Program-made: the position numbers and the translations under genes
Notes under the pieces: generated by a model
The model's database searches: none
What the model was told of the DNA's origin: nothing
What the model saw: the letters and a program-made list of their open reading frames with translations, nothing else
Shown here: positions 51,478 through 60,278 of the stretch, piece by piece
Layout of the letters: each line of letters starts with the position of its first letter
Position numbering within the stretch: the first letter of the stretch is position 1
Origin: Treponema sp.
GTDB taxonomy: Bacteria > Spirochaetota > Spirochaetia > Treponematales > Breznakiellaceae
Direction: 5' to 3'
Assembly (NCBI GenBank): GCA_009781635.1
Contig: WQXU01000013.1
Span: 1 to 64,000, forward strand
DNA: 64,000 nt

Positions 51478-51506
51478 ATGTTATTTATAATTATCATTAC
51501 CTTCAA
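51478..51506 (-). promoter_or_regulatory. Promoter of mutS2 (leaderless geometry)
   Basis: On the minus strand TTGAAG (51506-51501), 17-base spacer, TAACAT (51483-51478); ATG 51471 starts seven bases after the -10. The -35 overlaps the end of rsgA. No Shine-Dalgarno. Confidence 0.5.
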
Positions 51507-52480
51507 GAGGGCAGCCTGCGCCTGCCTGATTGATCCGGCCTTTCCATGGCTGTAAGATCGTCCATTATTCTTATAAAACTTTCGTAGCGGTCTTCATGAA
51601 TGACACCCGCATGTACGGCTTCCAGTATTTTGCAGCCGCGTTCAGTTTTATGCGAGCATGAAAGTCCAAAGCTGCACTTTCCCGCAAGCGGGGCAAACCC
51701 GCGCATAACAGTTATTAATTCGCCTGCTTCTATTCCGTCCGGGATAAACTGGCGGACTCCCGGAGTATCAATTATTTTTGCATCTTCGCAGGAAGGGATA
51801 TCAAACATGAATGACATTGTAGTTGTATGAACCCCTCTGTCATATTTTTCATTTAATTCACCTTCTTTTAAATCCAGCTTTGGTTCAAGTGCGTTAATAA
51901 TACTCGATTTTCCAACTCCTGATTGTCCTGTTAAAACGCATGTTTTTCCTGCGATCCCGCTGCGAAGTTCATCAATGCCTTCGCCTGTTTTTGCGGAAAT
52001 GCGCAGAAGCCTGTAACCGATACGGCTGTATTCTTCAAGCCGCTCATCAATATCAATATCGTCATGAAAAAGATCCGTCTTGTTGCATATAACAACTGCG
52101 TCAATTTCTGCTATATCCGCCTGTAATAAAACCCTGTCGATGAAGCGGGGTCTGAAAGGAGGAGAAACCGCAGTGCATACGCACAGGACAAGATCGATAT
52201 TAGCAGCCAGCAGCTGGCTGGCATCTCCTTTTTGATTATAACGGCAAAAAAGATTTCGTCTCTTTTCTACAGAAAGGACAAGCGCACTGCCGCTGTCTTT
52301 CTGACGCTCTGCAATAACCCAGTCTCCCGGCGCAAGGGGGTTGTAAAAATTTTCACATCCTTTTAAAACTTTTCCCTTGATTCTGCATTCAAGCTCTTCT
52401 CCCGATTCCATGCGGACAACCATGATATTGCGCGAGCTTCGGATAACAAGGCCTTTAAAAATTTCATTATCATTTTTCAT
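51503..52480 (-). CDS. rsgA: Ribosome small subunit-dependent GTPase A
   Basis: 325 residues. N-terminal OB fold; circularly permuted GTPase with G4 (CNKTDLF) before G1 (GQSGVGKSSIINAL) and G3 (DTPGVRQF); C-terminal zinc site built from Cys/His in CSFGLSCSHKTERGCKI. It helps late maturation of the 30S subunit. It overlaps murI by four bases and is likely cotranscribed with it. Confidence 0.96.
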   Translation of the reverse strand: MKNDNEIFKGLVIRSSRNIMVVRMESGEELECRIKGKVLKGCENFYNPLAPGDWVIAERQKDSGSALVLSVEKRRNLFCRYNQKGDASQLLAANIDLVLCVCTAVSPPFRPRFIDRVLLQADIAEIDAVVICNKTDLFHDDIDIDERLEEYSRIGYRLLRISAKTGEGIDELRSGIAGKTCVLTGQSGVGKSSIINALEPKLDLKEGELNEKYDRGVHTTTMSFMFDIPSCEDAKIIDTPGVRQFIPDGIEAGELITVMRGFAPLAGKCSFGLSCSHKTERGCKILEAVHAGVIHEDRYESFIRIMDDLTAMERPDQSGRRRLPS

Positions 52481-53280
52481 AAGGTATCAAGCATATGCAG
52501 GGTAAACCCCAGTTTTTGAGAACGGTTTTTCCAGACAGGATCAGGCGGCTCTGTCCCTGTAAGCAGAAGGCGGTAATCAGAGCCGGATACATTACTTGCG
52601 CGAAGCATCCCGTTATTTTCATCCAGAAGAAATTCGATCCGCCTTGTAACTCCGTCAAGTGAATCGAAAATGCTGATGGACGGAGCTGCTTCGCGGCGGA
52701 ACTCGTCAATAAGATATAAAAAATGCGTGCAGCCCAATACAATGGAACCTGCGCCTTCCGCCTGAAATATCCTGATGTATTTTCTTACAATTTCCGTTTT
52801 TTCATTATCATCCGCTTCGTCAAAACGCTGTTCGACAAATTCTACAAGCTCAGGAGCGGCAAGTCCGAAAATATTTTCACGGATGCCGCAATCCTGCGCA
52901 AGAAGTTTATTGTAGGGATCTTCAATTGTGCGCGATGTTCCAAGAACGCCTATTTTTCCGGATTTTGCAGCAGGCTTTATGGCAGGAACAGTTCCTACAA
53001 AGTGGAGCTGCGTAAATGTCTGCCGCAATGAATCAAGAGCGGAAACCGTTGCAGTGTTACACGCAATTACCGCAATTTTCGGATCTATTGTTCTTATAAG
53101 TTTTTCAGTTAGTTCAATAAGGATGGAGAGAAGTTCATCTTTTCCGCGGGGCCCGTATGGGAAATATTTGCGATCCGCAGCATAACAAATATTTTCGCGC
53201 AGATTTTTTTTTTGGAAATCCCTGCAGTATGGAATTCCGCCTATGCCTGAATCAATAAATAAAACCGGTCTGTTATCCAT
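52477..53280 (-). CDS. murI: Glutamate racemase
   Basis: 267 residues. The first catalytic site is in VIACNTATVSAL (Cys74) and the second in VLGCTHFLYL (Cys184); the family start FIDSGIGG is also present. It makes D-glutamate for the peptidoglycan stem. It lies two bases after a small Cys-rich gene and overlaps rsgA. Together with murC it shows a complete cytoplasmic wall-precursor route. Confidence 0.95.
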   Translation of the reverse strand: MDNRPVLFIDSGIGGIPYCRDFQKKNLRENICYAADRKYFPYGPRGKDELLSILIELTEKLIRTIDPKIAVIACNTATVSALDSLRQTFTQLHFVGTVPAIKPAAKSGKIGVLGTSRTIEDPYNKLLAQDCGIRENIFGLAAPELVEFVEQRFDEADDNEKTEIVRKYIRIFQAEGAGSIVLGCTHFLYLIDEFRREAAPSISIFDSLDGVTRRIEFLLDENNGMLRASNVSGSDYRLLLTGTEPPDPVWKNRSQKLGFTLHMLDTL

Positions 53281-53282
53281 AA

Positions 53283-53561
53283 TTATTTGAACAAATTATT
53301 AAATGCCTCTTTTGCGGCATCTGCCTTTTCCTTTTCTTTGGATTGTTCCTGGCTCTGCGCCAATGAAAACCAGTCGCAAAAATTGGCGCGCTCCTTGTCC
53401 GGCTGCATTTCCGCGCCCGGTTCACGGCAGTCGCCTCTTGAGCCGGGAAGAAAAAACCGGCAATTTTTGCATGAGCGCAGATCCTTGCCGCATTTCTGAC
53501 ACCTAAGAGAACGCCCGATTGGTTCAGCATCTTTAATTGGTAAGCCGCAATACCAGCACAT
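53283..53561 (-). CDS. Small eight-cysteine zinc-ribbon-like protein
   Basis: 92 residues. Cys2/Cys5 and Cys21/Cys24 form a classical pair of CxxC knuckles; Cys31/Cys34, Cys45 and Cys62 make a possible second site. A Lys/Glu/Ala-rich helical tail ends in NNLF. I know no function; zinc or iron-sulphur binding is an inference. A GAGG lies 13 bases upstream, rather far, and is better spaced for an out-of-frame ATG at 53569 whose product has no protein-like pattern. It comes two bases before murI in the same operon. Confidence 0.72.
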   Translation of the reverse strand: MCWYCGLPIKDAEPIGRSLRCQKCGKDLRSCKNCRFFLPGSRGDCREPGAEMQPDKERANFCDWFSLAQSQEQSKEKEKADAAKEAFNNLFK

Positions 53562-53606
53562 GCTGCCATTTTAACCTCTGTGCGGCTGGTTGTAAAGACA
53601 AAAATA

Positions 53607-53615
53607 TGTTAATAT
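53607..53615 (+). promoter_or_regulatory. Extended -10 of the pentapeptide gene (leaderless geometry)
   Basis: TGT-TAATAT with the hexamer at 53610-53615; ATG 53622 is seven bases further. No convincing -35 and no Shine-Dalgarno. Confidence 0.45.
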
Positions 53616-53621
53616 GAATGA

Positions 53622-54212
53622 ATGTTCACGATTAATCCGTGCGCCGCAGGGTGCGGAAGGCCTGCCATAACAGGATATAATCTTTGTTTTATACATCAGG
53701 CAAATCCCGAACAGGAGCACATGCGCATCTGCGAATACATCCGGGAAAATATGACAATGAAAGATTTGTGCGTATCCGGCATGAAGTTTGAAAAGACAGA
53801 TTTTTCCAGCCGCCGTTTTTACGGCTGCAATTTTAAAGATACCGGATTCACTAACTGTAATTTTTCCGGCATAAAAAGCAGAATGAGTTTTTTTGACTTT
53901 GCCGATTTTATTAATTGTGATTTTTCAAAGTCGGATATTCAATTTCTGTCATTTGCAGGAGCAACATTTCATAATTGCAATTTTGAAGGCACTGAGCTTG
54001 TGCATGTAAATTTTGAAGGCGCATCAATTAATGACACTTCATTTAATAATTCAAATTTATACAACAGCCGTTTTGTAAGCGCCGATTTAATAAGGACATC
54101 TTTTGTTAACTGCAATTTAAAGCGCGTGTTTTTTGCAAGCGCAAAACAGGATGATGTTATTTTTAAATCATCCAACACGGCGGAAGCTGTATTCGAAATG
54201 GAGGAGCAATGA
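53622..54212 (+). CDS. Pentapeptide-repeat protein with N-terminal Cys/His site
   Basis: 196 residues. The first ~30 residues contain Cys7, Cys11, Cys22 and His25 (CAAGCGRPA ... CFIHQ), a likely zinc site. From ~50 to ~190 runs a quadrilateral beta-helix of pentapeptide repeats with Phe/Leu at the centre of each unit (for example CNFKDTGFTNCNFSGI). Some relatives mimic DNA to protect gyrase, but most are of unknown use and no quinolone-resistance call is justified. It faces away from the murI operon. Confidence 0.88.
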   Translation: MFTINPCAAGCGRPAITGYNLCFIHQANPEQEHMRICEYIRENMTMKDLCVSGMKFEKTDFSSRRFYGCNFKDTGFTNCNFSGIKSRMSFFDFADFINCDFSKSDIQFLSFAGATFHNCNFEGTELVHVNFEGASINDTSFNNSNLYNSRFVSADLIRTSFVNCNLKRVFFASAKQDDVIFKSSNTAEAVFEMEEQ

Positions 54213-54264
54213 CGCTTCGCTTTAAATTTAAGTGCGGTTATAAAGCTGCGCGGGAATGCAGTAA

Positions 54265-54888
54265 ATGAAACTTTTTTTTCAATACTGTTCTTACGGTTTC
54301 AGCAATTGTTATATTCTCGGAGCGGAAAACGCAAATCATGATCAGCAGAATGCGGCAATAATAGTAGATCCCGGAAATATGGAAAAAGTCACTTTGGAAA
54401 TAATAGAAAACAACAATTTTGATCTTAAAGCAGTGCTTATAACCCATGAACATTTATCGCATGTCAGGGGGCTGCGCACTTTAAAGCGCATATACAATGC
54501 TGAAGTGTTTGCTGTGAATCAAAGCATTCTGGATCATAAAACAGCAATGATTAAAGACGGCGACAGAATTGTAATCGGCGGTTTTACGGTAGAAATAATT
54601 TCCATACCCGGCCATTCGTCAGATTCTGTGGTTTATAAAATTGACAACCTGCTTTTTACAGGCGATGTTCTGACAGCCGGCCTTGTCGGCAGCACTGCAA
54701 GCGCCTACGGAGCTGCCACTCAGATGAACAAACTCCGCAGCCGCCTTCTTTCCCTTCCCGGTGATTACATTGTGCTGCCGGGGCATGGGCCGCCGTCAAC
54801 CCTTGAAGCAGAGCGGCGCTTTAATACGGATATTTTCAATTACGACCAAACCCATAACAAGCGCCATGTATTCAAAGTAGACATTTAA
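54265..54888 (+). CDS. Metallo-beta-lactamase-fold hydrolase with altered metal motif
   Basis: 207 residues, glyoxalase-II-like. The zinc motif reads HEHLSH: His61, His63 and His66 are kept, but the Asp of HxHxDH is Ser65. Later ligands are present (IPGHSSDSV, LFTGDVL, LPGHGPPS). Loss of Asp should weaken or remove the second metal. Function is unknown; thioester or phosphodiester hydrolysis is usual for the fold. It follows the pentapeptide gene by 52 bases and converges with htrA, sharing TTAA for both stops. Confidence 0.85.
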   Translation: MKLFFQYCSYGFSNCYILGAENANHDQQNAAIIVDPGNMEKVTLEIIENNNFDLKAVLITHEHLSHVRGLRTLKRIYNAEVFAVNQSILDHKTAMIKDGDRIVIGGFTVEIISIPGHSSDSVVYKIDNLLFTGDVLTAGLVGSTASAYGAATQMNKLRSRLLSLPGDYIVLPGHGPPSTLEAERRFNTDIFNYDQTHNKRHVFKVDI

Positions 54889-56390
54889 CGTTTGAATCTA
54901 AGCGATTCAAGAGTTGAATCCCCCCTGACAATGCCGAACCATAGTTCTTCGCTTGTTCTTTCACGTAACACTCTGTAGAATGCCGCAATGTCATTTACAG
55001 TCTGCCCGTTAACAGAATTAATTCTGTCACCCTGGCGCAGTCCAACAATGTCGGCAGGGCTTCCTGAAACAACCTGCACTACAAAAAGACCCCTTGCATT
55101 ATTATCAAGCTGAAGCGTCTGTCTTATCTGATCGTTTATCGGGACAACCGTAACTCCCGGCCACAGTCTTCTGTTATCTGACACTGCCTGATCTGTGCGC
55201 GCCTCGATGCGAACGCGTACTTCTCTTTGCTGTCTGTCTCTTATTAATGTAAATGCAGCTGTTTCACCGGGTCTTATATCACCAACAAGCATCTGCATCA
55301 TCCTTGAGCCGCGCGCTTCTCTTCCGTTTACATGGGTAATAAAATCGCCGGGTCTTATGCCGCCGTTATCGGCAGGAGAGCCGAGAAACACCTGGGAAGC
55401 CAGTACCCCGCGCCTGTTTTCAAGGCCGAGAGCCGACAATGTTTCACTGTTGGGATCCAGCAATTGTACGCCGAGCCAGCCGTAACTTATGGTGCCTGTA
55501 TCGATTAATTCATCTATAGAATCTTTTACATTATTGATGGGAATTGCAAAACCAAGCCCGATGTTGCCTCCGCCAGAAACGTTACTTGCAATCCATGTAT
55601 TTATTCCGATAACTTCTCCTCTGATATTTACAAGAGGGCCTCCTGAATTACCCTGATTGATCGGAGCGTCGGTTTGAATAAAATCGCTGATATTTCCGCC
55701 GGGTCCGCCTGTACGGCCAACCGCGCTTATAATTCCCTGTGTAACGGAAAATGAATACTGCTGCCCAAGCGGATTGCCGATAGCAATCGCCCATTCTCCG
55801 ACAGCTACAGTATCGGAATTTCCAAGAACGGCAAGCGGAATTGAATCGTTTGTCCGGAAAGAAACAAGCGCCAGATCCTTGCGCTCATCCTTGCCGACCA
55901 CTTCCGCCGGATACTCTCTGCCGTCTCTTGTAGCAACCCGAATCTCTGTCGCATCGTCTATAACATGATAATTTGTCAGTGCGTAATAAGTACCATTCCT
56001 GTACCTTACAACAATCCCAGAACCAAGCCCCTGAGAGCGGAATTCGCGTTCCTGTCCCTGATTCGGTCCCCTGTCGCGCGGCCCGAAGAAAAACTCCCAT
56101 GGAATCCCGTTAAAATTGGGCATCTGCTGACGTCTTACAGAAACTGTTCTTAATTCAACAACGGAAGGCAGCACTTTTTCCGAAACAGAGCGAAAAACAG
56201 ACTGCAGCGTCTCTGCAATTGCAAGAGCGTCTTCCGGAATTACAACCTGGCTTTGCTGGGCCTGAACCCTCGCGCCGGGCGTAGAGCAGGAAAAAGACAG
56301 AAATGCCAGAGAAAAGCCAAAAATGGCGCCAATAAGAACCAGATTAAAAATAAACAAATTCCTGGATGACAGTTTTTGCATTATGTTCAT
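54885..56390 (-). CDS. htrA: HtrA/DegP-type periplasmic serine protease
   Basis: 501 residues. Membrane anchor or lipoprotein signal ending LSFSC (Cys35), trypsin-like domain with His142 (TNYHVID), Asp172 (KDLALVSF) and Ser249 (QGNSGGPL), then two PDZ domains (~300-390 and ~405-500). It degrades or refolds damaged periplasmic proteins. ATG 56390 has AGGAG five bases upstream. The 187-bp region to the divergent MFS gene may hold both promoters; no ECF-type box was recognised with confidence. Confidence 0.95.
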   Translation of the reverse strand: MNIMQKLSSRNLFIFNLVLIGAIFGFSLAFLSFSCSTPGARVQAQQSQVVIPEDALAIAETLQSVFRSVSEKVLPSVVELRTVSVRRQQMPNFNGIPWEFFFGPRDRGPNQGQEREFRSQGLGSGIVVRYRNGTYYALTNYHVIDDATEIRVATRDGREYPAEVVGKDERKDLALVSFRTNDSIPLAVLGNSDTVAVGEWAIAIGNPLGQQYSFSVTQGIISAVGRTGGPGGNISDFIQTDAPINQGNSGGPLVNIRGEVIGINTWIASNVSGGGNIGLGFAIPINNVKDSIDELIDTGTISYGWLGVQLLDPNSETLSALGLENRRGVLASQVFLGSPADNGGIRPGDFITHVNGREARGSRMMQMLVGDIRPGETAAFTLIRDRQQREVRVRIEARTDQAVSDNRRLWPGVTVVPINDQIRQTLQLDNNARGLFVVQVVSGSPADIVGLRQGDRINSVNGQTVNDIAAFYRVLRERTSEELWFGIVRGDSTLESLRFKR

Positions 56391-56577
56391 GTGAACTCCT
56401 GATAGTTTTGATACTGTGTTTATATTACAAATATTTTTGAACCTTGAAAAGTTACAGATTTAAAGTGCGGCGCTTAAAGTTTCATCCGCCAGTATTGGCA
56501 AATTACCGTATTGCTTAAATTGCGGATTTCGGCTACCAATCAATAAAACATCAAAAATAATCAAGGAACCGGCTTCT

Positions 56578-57858
56578 GTGCTTCTATTCAAATATCTTCC
56601 TGCCAAAACAAGAAAATTTATCAAATCAAACCCTGTTACAATCCGTTATGCAATAGACGGCCTGTTTATAGCAAGCGCGGTTAATATAGCCGCCAGTAAT
56701 TTTAATTTGCTTGCGATACGTTTGGGCGCCAATGACTATCAGTTAAGCCTTGTGCAGTTTCTCCCGCAAATATTCACAATGCTTGTATTAATTCCCGGCG
56801 GAATAATAATGGACAGCCTGCATAATAAAAAACGCATTGTGATAGTAATGCTGGCGGCGCTTATGGCCGGATATCTGTTTTGCTTTTTATCGCCGTTTGC
56901 CGTCTCCAATTCCATTGCATTCCTTCTTGGTTCGATAACGTTTGCAAGCTGCGCGGCAGCTTTGCATAATATTGCCTGGCAGTCATTTTTTCCCGGTGTT
57001 GTGGATGTTGAAACCCGCAATCAGGTGTTAACAATGCGTGCCCGCATGACTTTGTATATCAGCATGATAACGCCGCTTTTAGTCGGCGTAATATTGACAA
57101 ATATAGGATCTGTAAGCGGAAAAATTATTGCGCATCAGGGTTTTATTTTCTGTTCAATAATATTGCTTTTTCTGGCTGTATTGAACTTCAGAAGATTCAG
57201 AAGGGCAAAAATAGCCGCACCTAAACGCATTACGTTAGCTGAAATAGAAAACGCCGGAAAAAACCTTCTTAAAAATAAGCAATTTTTACTGTTTGCAGTT
57301 ACGGCATTGTTTTTTCACATGACATGGCATTTTGACTGGACCTTGTATTTTATAGGCCAGGTTTATTATCTTAATATGAATGAATTTCAATTGGGGCTTG
57401 TGCCTATGGTTGCCGCTGCAATTCAATTAATTACGCTGAAATTCTGGAGCCGGATGAATGAGCGCTGCGGCGTTGTGCTGCCGTTTGCATTTGGCATTTT
57501 GGGATTAAGCCTTTGTCCTGTTTTTATGATTGTTGCTGTAAGCCTGCAGATATCCTTTAGGGCGCATTTGTTTGTGATACTTCACATGATAGCGCATATA
57601 CCTTTTTGCGCTATTACGTTGAATTTATTCCAGTGTCTTTTACAGGTTGTAAAAGAAGAAAACCGCAGTTTTACAATGTCGGTTTTCGCATGCCTTATCT
57701 GTCTGTCCAATGCGGTTATGCCAGTAGCAGGTGTTGCCCTGTATCATTTTTTGGGCGGCGATTTAAATGGGTTTCGTTTTACATTCGGCATTATATTTGT
57801 ACTGCGCATTGCTGCCGCAGGATTATGGCTTTTGCGCTGGCGAAGCATCAAAACATAA
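56578..57858 (+). CDS. MFS transporter
   Basis: 426 residues with about 12 membrane segments in two halves. Signatures include NLLAIRLGANDYQLSLVQFL near the first segments and a loop DSLHNKKR of the MFS type. It resembles the transporter half of 5425 in general plan but has no added domain. The start is GTG 56578, with AAGGAA nine bases upstream. Substrate unknown. It converges with map, five bases apart. Confidence 0.87.
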   Translation: MLLFKYLPAKTRKFIKSNPVTIRYAIDGLFIASAVNIAASNFNLLAIRLGANDYQLSLVQFLPQIFTMLVLIPGGIIMDSLHNKKRIVIVMLAALMAGYLFCFLSPFAVSNSIAFLLGSITFASCAAALHNIAWQSFFPGVVDVETRNQVLTMRARMTLYISMITPLLVGVILTNIGSVSGKIIAHQGFIFCSIILLFLAVLNFRRFRRAKIAAPKRITLAEIENAGKNLLKNKQFLLFAVTALFFHMTWHFDWTLYFIGQVYYLNMNEFQLGLVPMVAAAIQLITLKFWSRMNERCGVVLPFAFGILGLSLCPVFMIVAVSLQISFRAHLFVILHMIAHIPFCAITLNLFQCLLQVVKEENRSFTMSVFACLICLSNAVMPVAGVALYHFLGGDLNGFRFTFGIIFVLRIAAAGLWLLRWRSIKT

Positions 57859-57863
57859 AGAGT

Positions 57864-58643
57864 TCAATTCCTGAAAATCAAATCTTCAAGCGGCTCTGTT
57901 AAAACTTCTGTCTTTCCGCCGAAAACTGCGATTGTATGCTCCCAGTGAGCTGAAACTTTTTTATCAGCTGTAACGACTGTCCAGTTGTCATCAAGAACAT
58001 CAACGTCGCCTGTTCCGGTATTAATCATGGGTTCAATGGCAAAAACCATGCCGTTATTCATTTTTGGATTTGCGCCGTGGGGATAGTTCGGCACATGCGG
58101 ATCTTCATGCAGGGCAAGACCTACGCCGTGCCCGCAGTACTCTTTTACTATTCCGTACCCGTATGTTTTGGCATGTTTTTCTACAGCGCGGGAAACCTGC
58201 AAAAGCCTGTCTCCCGCTTTTACAGCTTCAATGCCCTTGTACAGACACTCGTTTGTTACCCTGTTAAGTATTTTTATCATCTCCTCTGTTTTTCCGGCTT
58301 CGATACTGACAGCCTGATCGCTAATAAAACCGCCGAGGTCTATGCCGCAGTCAAGGGAGACCAGATCGCCTTCGCGTATGCGTCTTTTTGACGGAATGCC
58401 GTGGATTACTTCATCGTTTATGGAAATGCATATCGCGGCAGGGTAGGGTATTTTATTCAGGCAATAACCGAGAAAAACAGGCCTTCCGCCCATTTTTTTT
58501 ATCCAGTTCTGCACCCACATGTCAATTTCAATTGTCTGAATACCTGGTTTTACATGCGGAATCAGTTCGCGGTACATGGCGGATAACAGTTTGCACGATG
58601 TCCTTATACCGTCAATTTGTTTTTCATTTTTCAGGCGAATCAT
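57864..58643 (-). CDS. map: Methionine aminopeptidase, type I
   Basis: 259 residues of the pita-bread fold. Metal ligands are in SLDCGIDLGGFISDQAVS (two Asp), the His of CGHGVG, and the Glu residues of AIEPMI and HWEHTIAVF. It removes the initiator Met from new proteins. It overlaps the J-domain gene by four bases and ends the V-ATPase-D/usp gene string. Confidence 0.96.
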   Translation of the reverse strand: MIRLKNEKQIDGIRTSCKLLSAMYRELIPHVKPGIQTIEIDMWVQNWIKKMGGRPVFLGYCLNKIPYPAAICISINDEVIHGIPSKRRIREGDLVSLDCGIDLGGFISDQAVSIEAGKTEEMIKILNRVTNECLYKGIEAVKAGDRLLQVSRAVEKHAKTYGYGIVKEYCGHGVGLALHEDPHVPNYPHGANPKMNNGMVFAIEPMINTGTGDVDVLDDNWTVVTADKKVSAHWEHTIAVFGGKTEVLTEPLEDLIFRN

Positions 58644-59347
58644 GACTGCGCTCTTGTCTCCTTTAATGTCTGCGATATCGAATCCTTGAATATTCTCTCA
58701 TCATGTTCTGAAAATCCAATGTCAATTAACGATTCCATGCAATAAAGCCATGTCTCGCTGTCAACCTGCGCTCTTAGTCTTTTTTTTACAATGTATTTCA
58801 CGTAACTTTTTATTTCCGGCGTAAAAAGATTAAAATAACAGCGGCGTTTTTCTTCGGCAAGAAGCGCAGTTAATAATTTGAAAGCTTCAAAACAAAAATC
58901 CCTTTTTTCAAGCTCCTCCGCCAGAATATACTGGCAATCCATCCAGTCTTCCCTGTCCAGGAGCTTCTCCATACAAAAATCAAGGCCGCCGTTTTCACGC
59001 CAAATCTCAATCGCCCTGTCTTCTTCCAGCCGCAAAAGTTCGTAAAAAATCAATTTAGCCTTGCTTGCAGGATCGGTTTGTTCATTAAGCCAGCTGCGGT
59101 AATTAAACTTTATTTTGGATCCCCCGGCTGAGTATGCCGCGGATTTTTTAAATTCCAAATCATATTCAAAACGGTTTTCAAGATTGGATAAGGCTTCATA
59201 TGCGATTAGGAGCTTGCGCATTGCTTCGGCGCAGGATGCGCCTGCAATATCAGGGTGAAGCTGCTTTGCTTTGCTGCGGAATGCTCTTTTTATTTCTGCA
59301 GTACTGGCTCCGGGTCTTACGCCGAGCAGATCGTAGTGGTTATCCAT
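58640..59347 (-). CDS. J-domain protein
   Basis: 235 residues from ATG 59347 (an in-frame TTG at 59356 is possible; neither has a Shine-Dalgarno). The J domain (~3-65) keeps the HPD tripeptide in KAKQLHPDIAG, so it can stimulate an Hsp70. There is no Gly/Phe region or zinc domain, so this is a type III protein. The rest is helical and of unknown role. It overlaps map. Confidence 0.85.
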   Translation of the reverse strand: MDNHYDLLGVRPGASTAEIKRAFRSKAKQLHPDIAGASCAEAMRKLLIAYEALSNLENRFEYDLEFKKSAAYSAGGSKIKFNYRSWLNEQTDPASKAKLIFYELLRLEEDRAIEIWRENGGLDFCMEKLLDREDWMDCQYILAEELEKRDFCFEAFKLLTALLAEEKRRCYFNLFTPEIKSYVKYIVKKRLRAQVDSETWLYCMESLIDIGFSEHDERIFKDSISQTLKETRAQS

Positions 59348-59367
59348 TAGCTGCAATTATCAAATTG

Positions 59368-59775
59368 TTATGCGCCAATACGTTTGCCCATGGCCTCGGC
59401 ATGAGGGCTGTTCAGAAGAATATCGCTCCAGTTTACCTTCATGCCTTCTTTTTCCATGGCTTTCATTAAATTTGAAAGCGCGCGGCTGCTGAAAAGGCCA
59501 GCCTTCCTGACAAATGCGGCGCTCTTTTTTCCCAAAAGAGAACTGCCTGCTCCCAGAACTTTTGCAACCCTATCAGGAATTTTTCCCGATAAAAATGATA
59601 CAGGTTCTGCAACAACAGTTATATATTCATAACCCGGAAGCCTCATACCGTCTTCTGTCCATGCATCTATAATGTCTACATGATGCCCCATCATCGACAT
59701 TCCTTTTGCAAAGGCTTTTACATAATCCGGCGGCTGTTTTCTTTCCGCAGGCGCGCTGACTACTGCTATTCTCAT
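59368..59775 (-). CDS. Conserved-type hypothetical protein, Rossmann-like start
   Basis: 135 residues. The start RIAVVSAPAE and GMSMMGHHVDIID reads like a flavodoxin or glycosyltransferase-type beta-alpha-beta unit, and YEYITVVAEPVSFLSG supplies a further strand and loop. The C-terminal half is helical and basic. No active-site motif is recognised. It lies between the stress protein and the J-domain gene on one strand. Confidence 0.65.
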   Translation of the reverse strand: MRIAVVSAPAERKQPPDYVKAFAKGMSMMGHHVDIIDAWTEDGMRLPGYEYITVVAEPVSFLSGKIPDRVAKVLGAGSSLLGKKSAAFVRKAGLFSSRALSNLMKAMEKEGMKVNWSDILLNSPHAEAMGKRIGA

Positions 59776-59795
59776 AAATTGCTCAATCCTTTTTT

Positions 59796-60278
59796 TTATA
59801 AATGTTTATATAGTTGCTCGATGTTTGGCTCTTTTACAAGCACCACAGAACATTTTGCGTTAAGTATAATTTCCCTGTGCGAATGACCGATTATATCCCT
59901 TGTTTTTTTATCTTTTTCCCAGCCTCCAAGCAGAATTAAATCGGCTTTTTTTTCATCGGCAACATGTATAATTTCTGTAAATATCGCGCCTTTGCGCATA
60001 ATTATTTCTATCTTTACCCCTTTTGCATGCGCAAGTTCATCAACAAAGCCAAGATAACGGCTGCCGTTGGCTTCCAGGCTTTTTTCGTATTCGGATGCTT
60101 CTTCCTGAATGAAGATTTTGCTAAGCGTCAATTGTTTTATTGTCGCCGTGTCCACAACATAAACAGCGGTTAATTTGCAATGATACTGCTTCGCCATAAT
60201 AATGGCGTATTTGGAGGCTAAAATGGAGGCATCTGATCCTGTTACTGCAACGATGATATTGGAGATAAGCGGCTTCAT
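59796..60278 (-). CDS. Universal stress protein (UspA family)
   Basis: 160 residues. The N-terminal strand IIVAVTGSDASILASKYAI, the middle ADLILLGGWEKDK, and GHSHREIILNAKCSVVLVK, which corresponds to the ATP-binding G-x2-G-x9-GS/T region but with the last Gly-Ser replaced. Nucleotide binding may therefore be weak. It overlaps the V-ATPase subunit D gene by four bases, an unusual pairing that suggests a role under energy stress. Confidence 0.88.
   Translation of the reverse strand: MKPLISNIIVAVTGSDASILASKYAIIMAKQYHCKLTAVYVVDTATIKQLTLSKIFIQEEASEYEKSLEANGSRYLGFVDELAHAKGVKIEIIMRKGAIFTEIIHVADEKKADLILLGGWEKDKKTRDIIGHSHREIILNAKCSVVLVKEPNIEQLYKHL

Noticed and set aside
53273-53569. 98-codon frame overlapping the eight-Cys protein
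   Set aside because: It has a better-spaced GAGG but its composition is not protein-like, while the overlapping frame has an ordered CxxC pattern.
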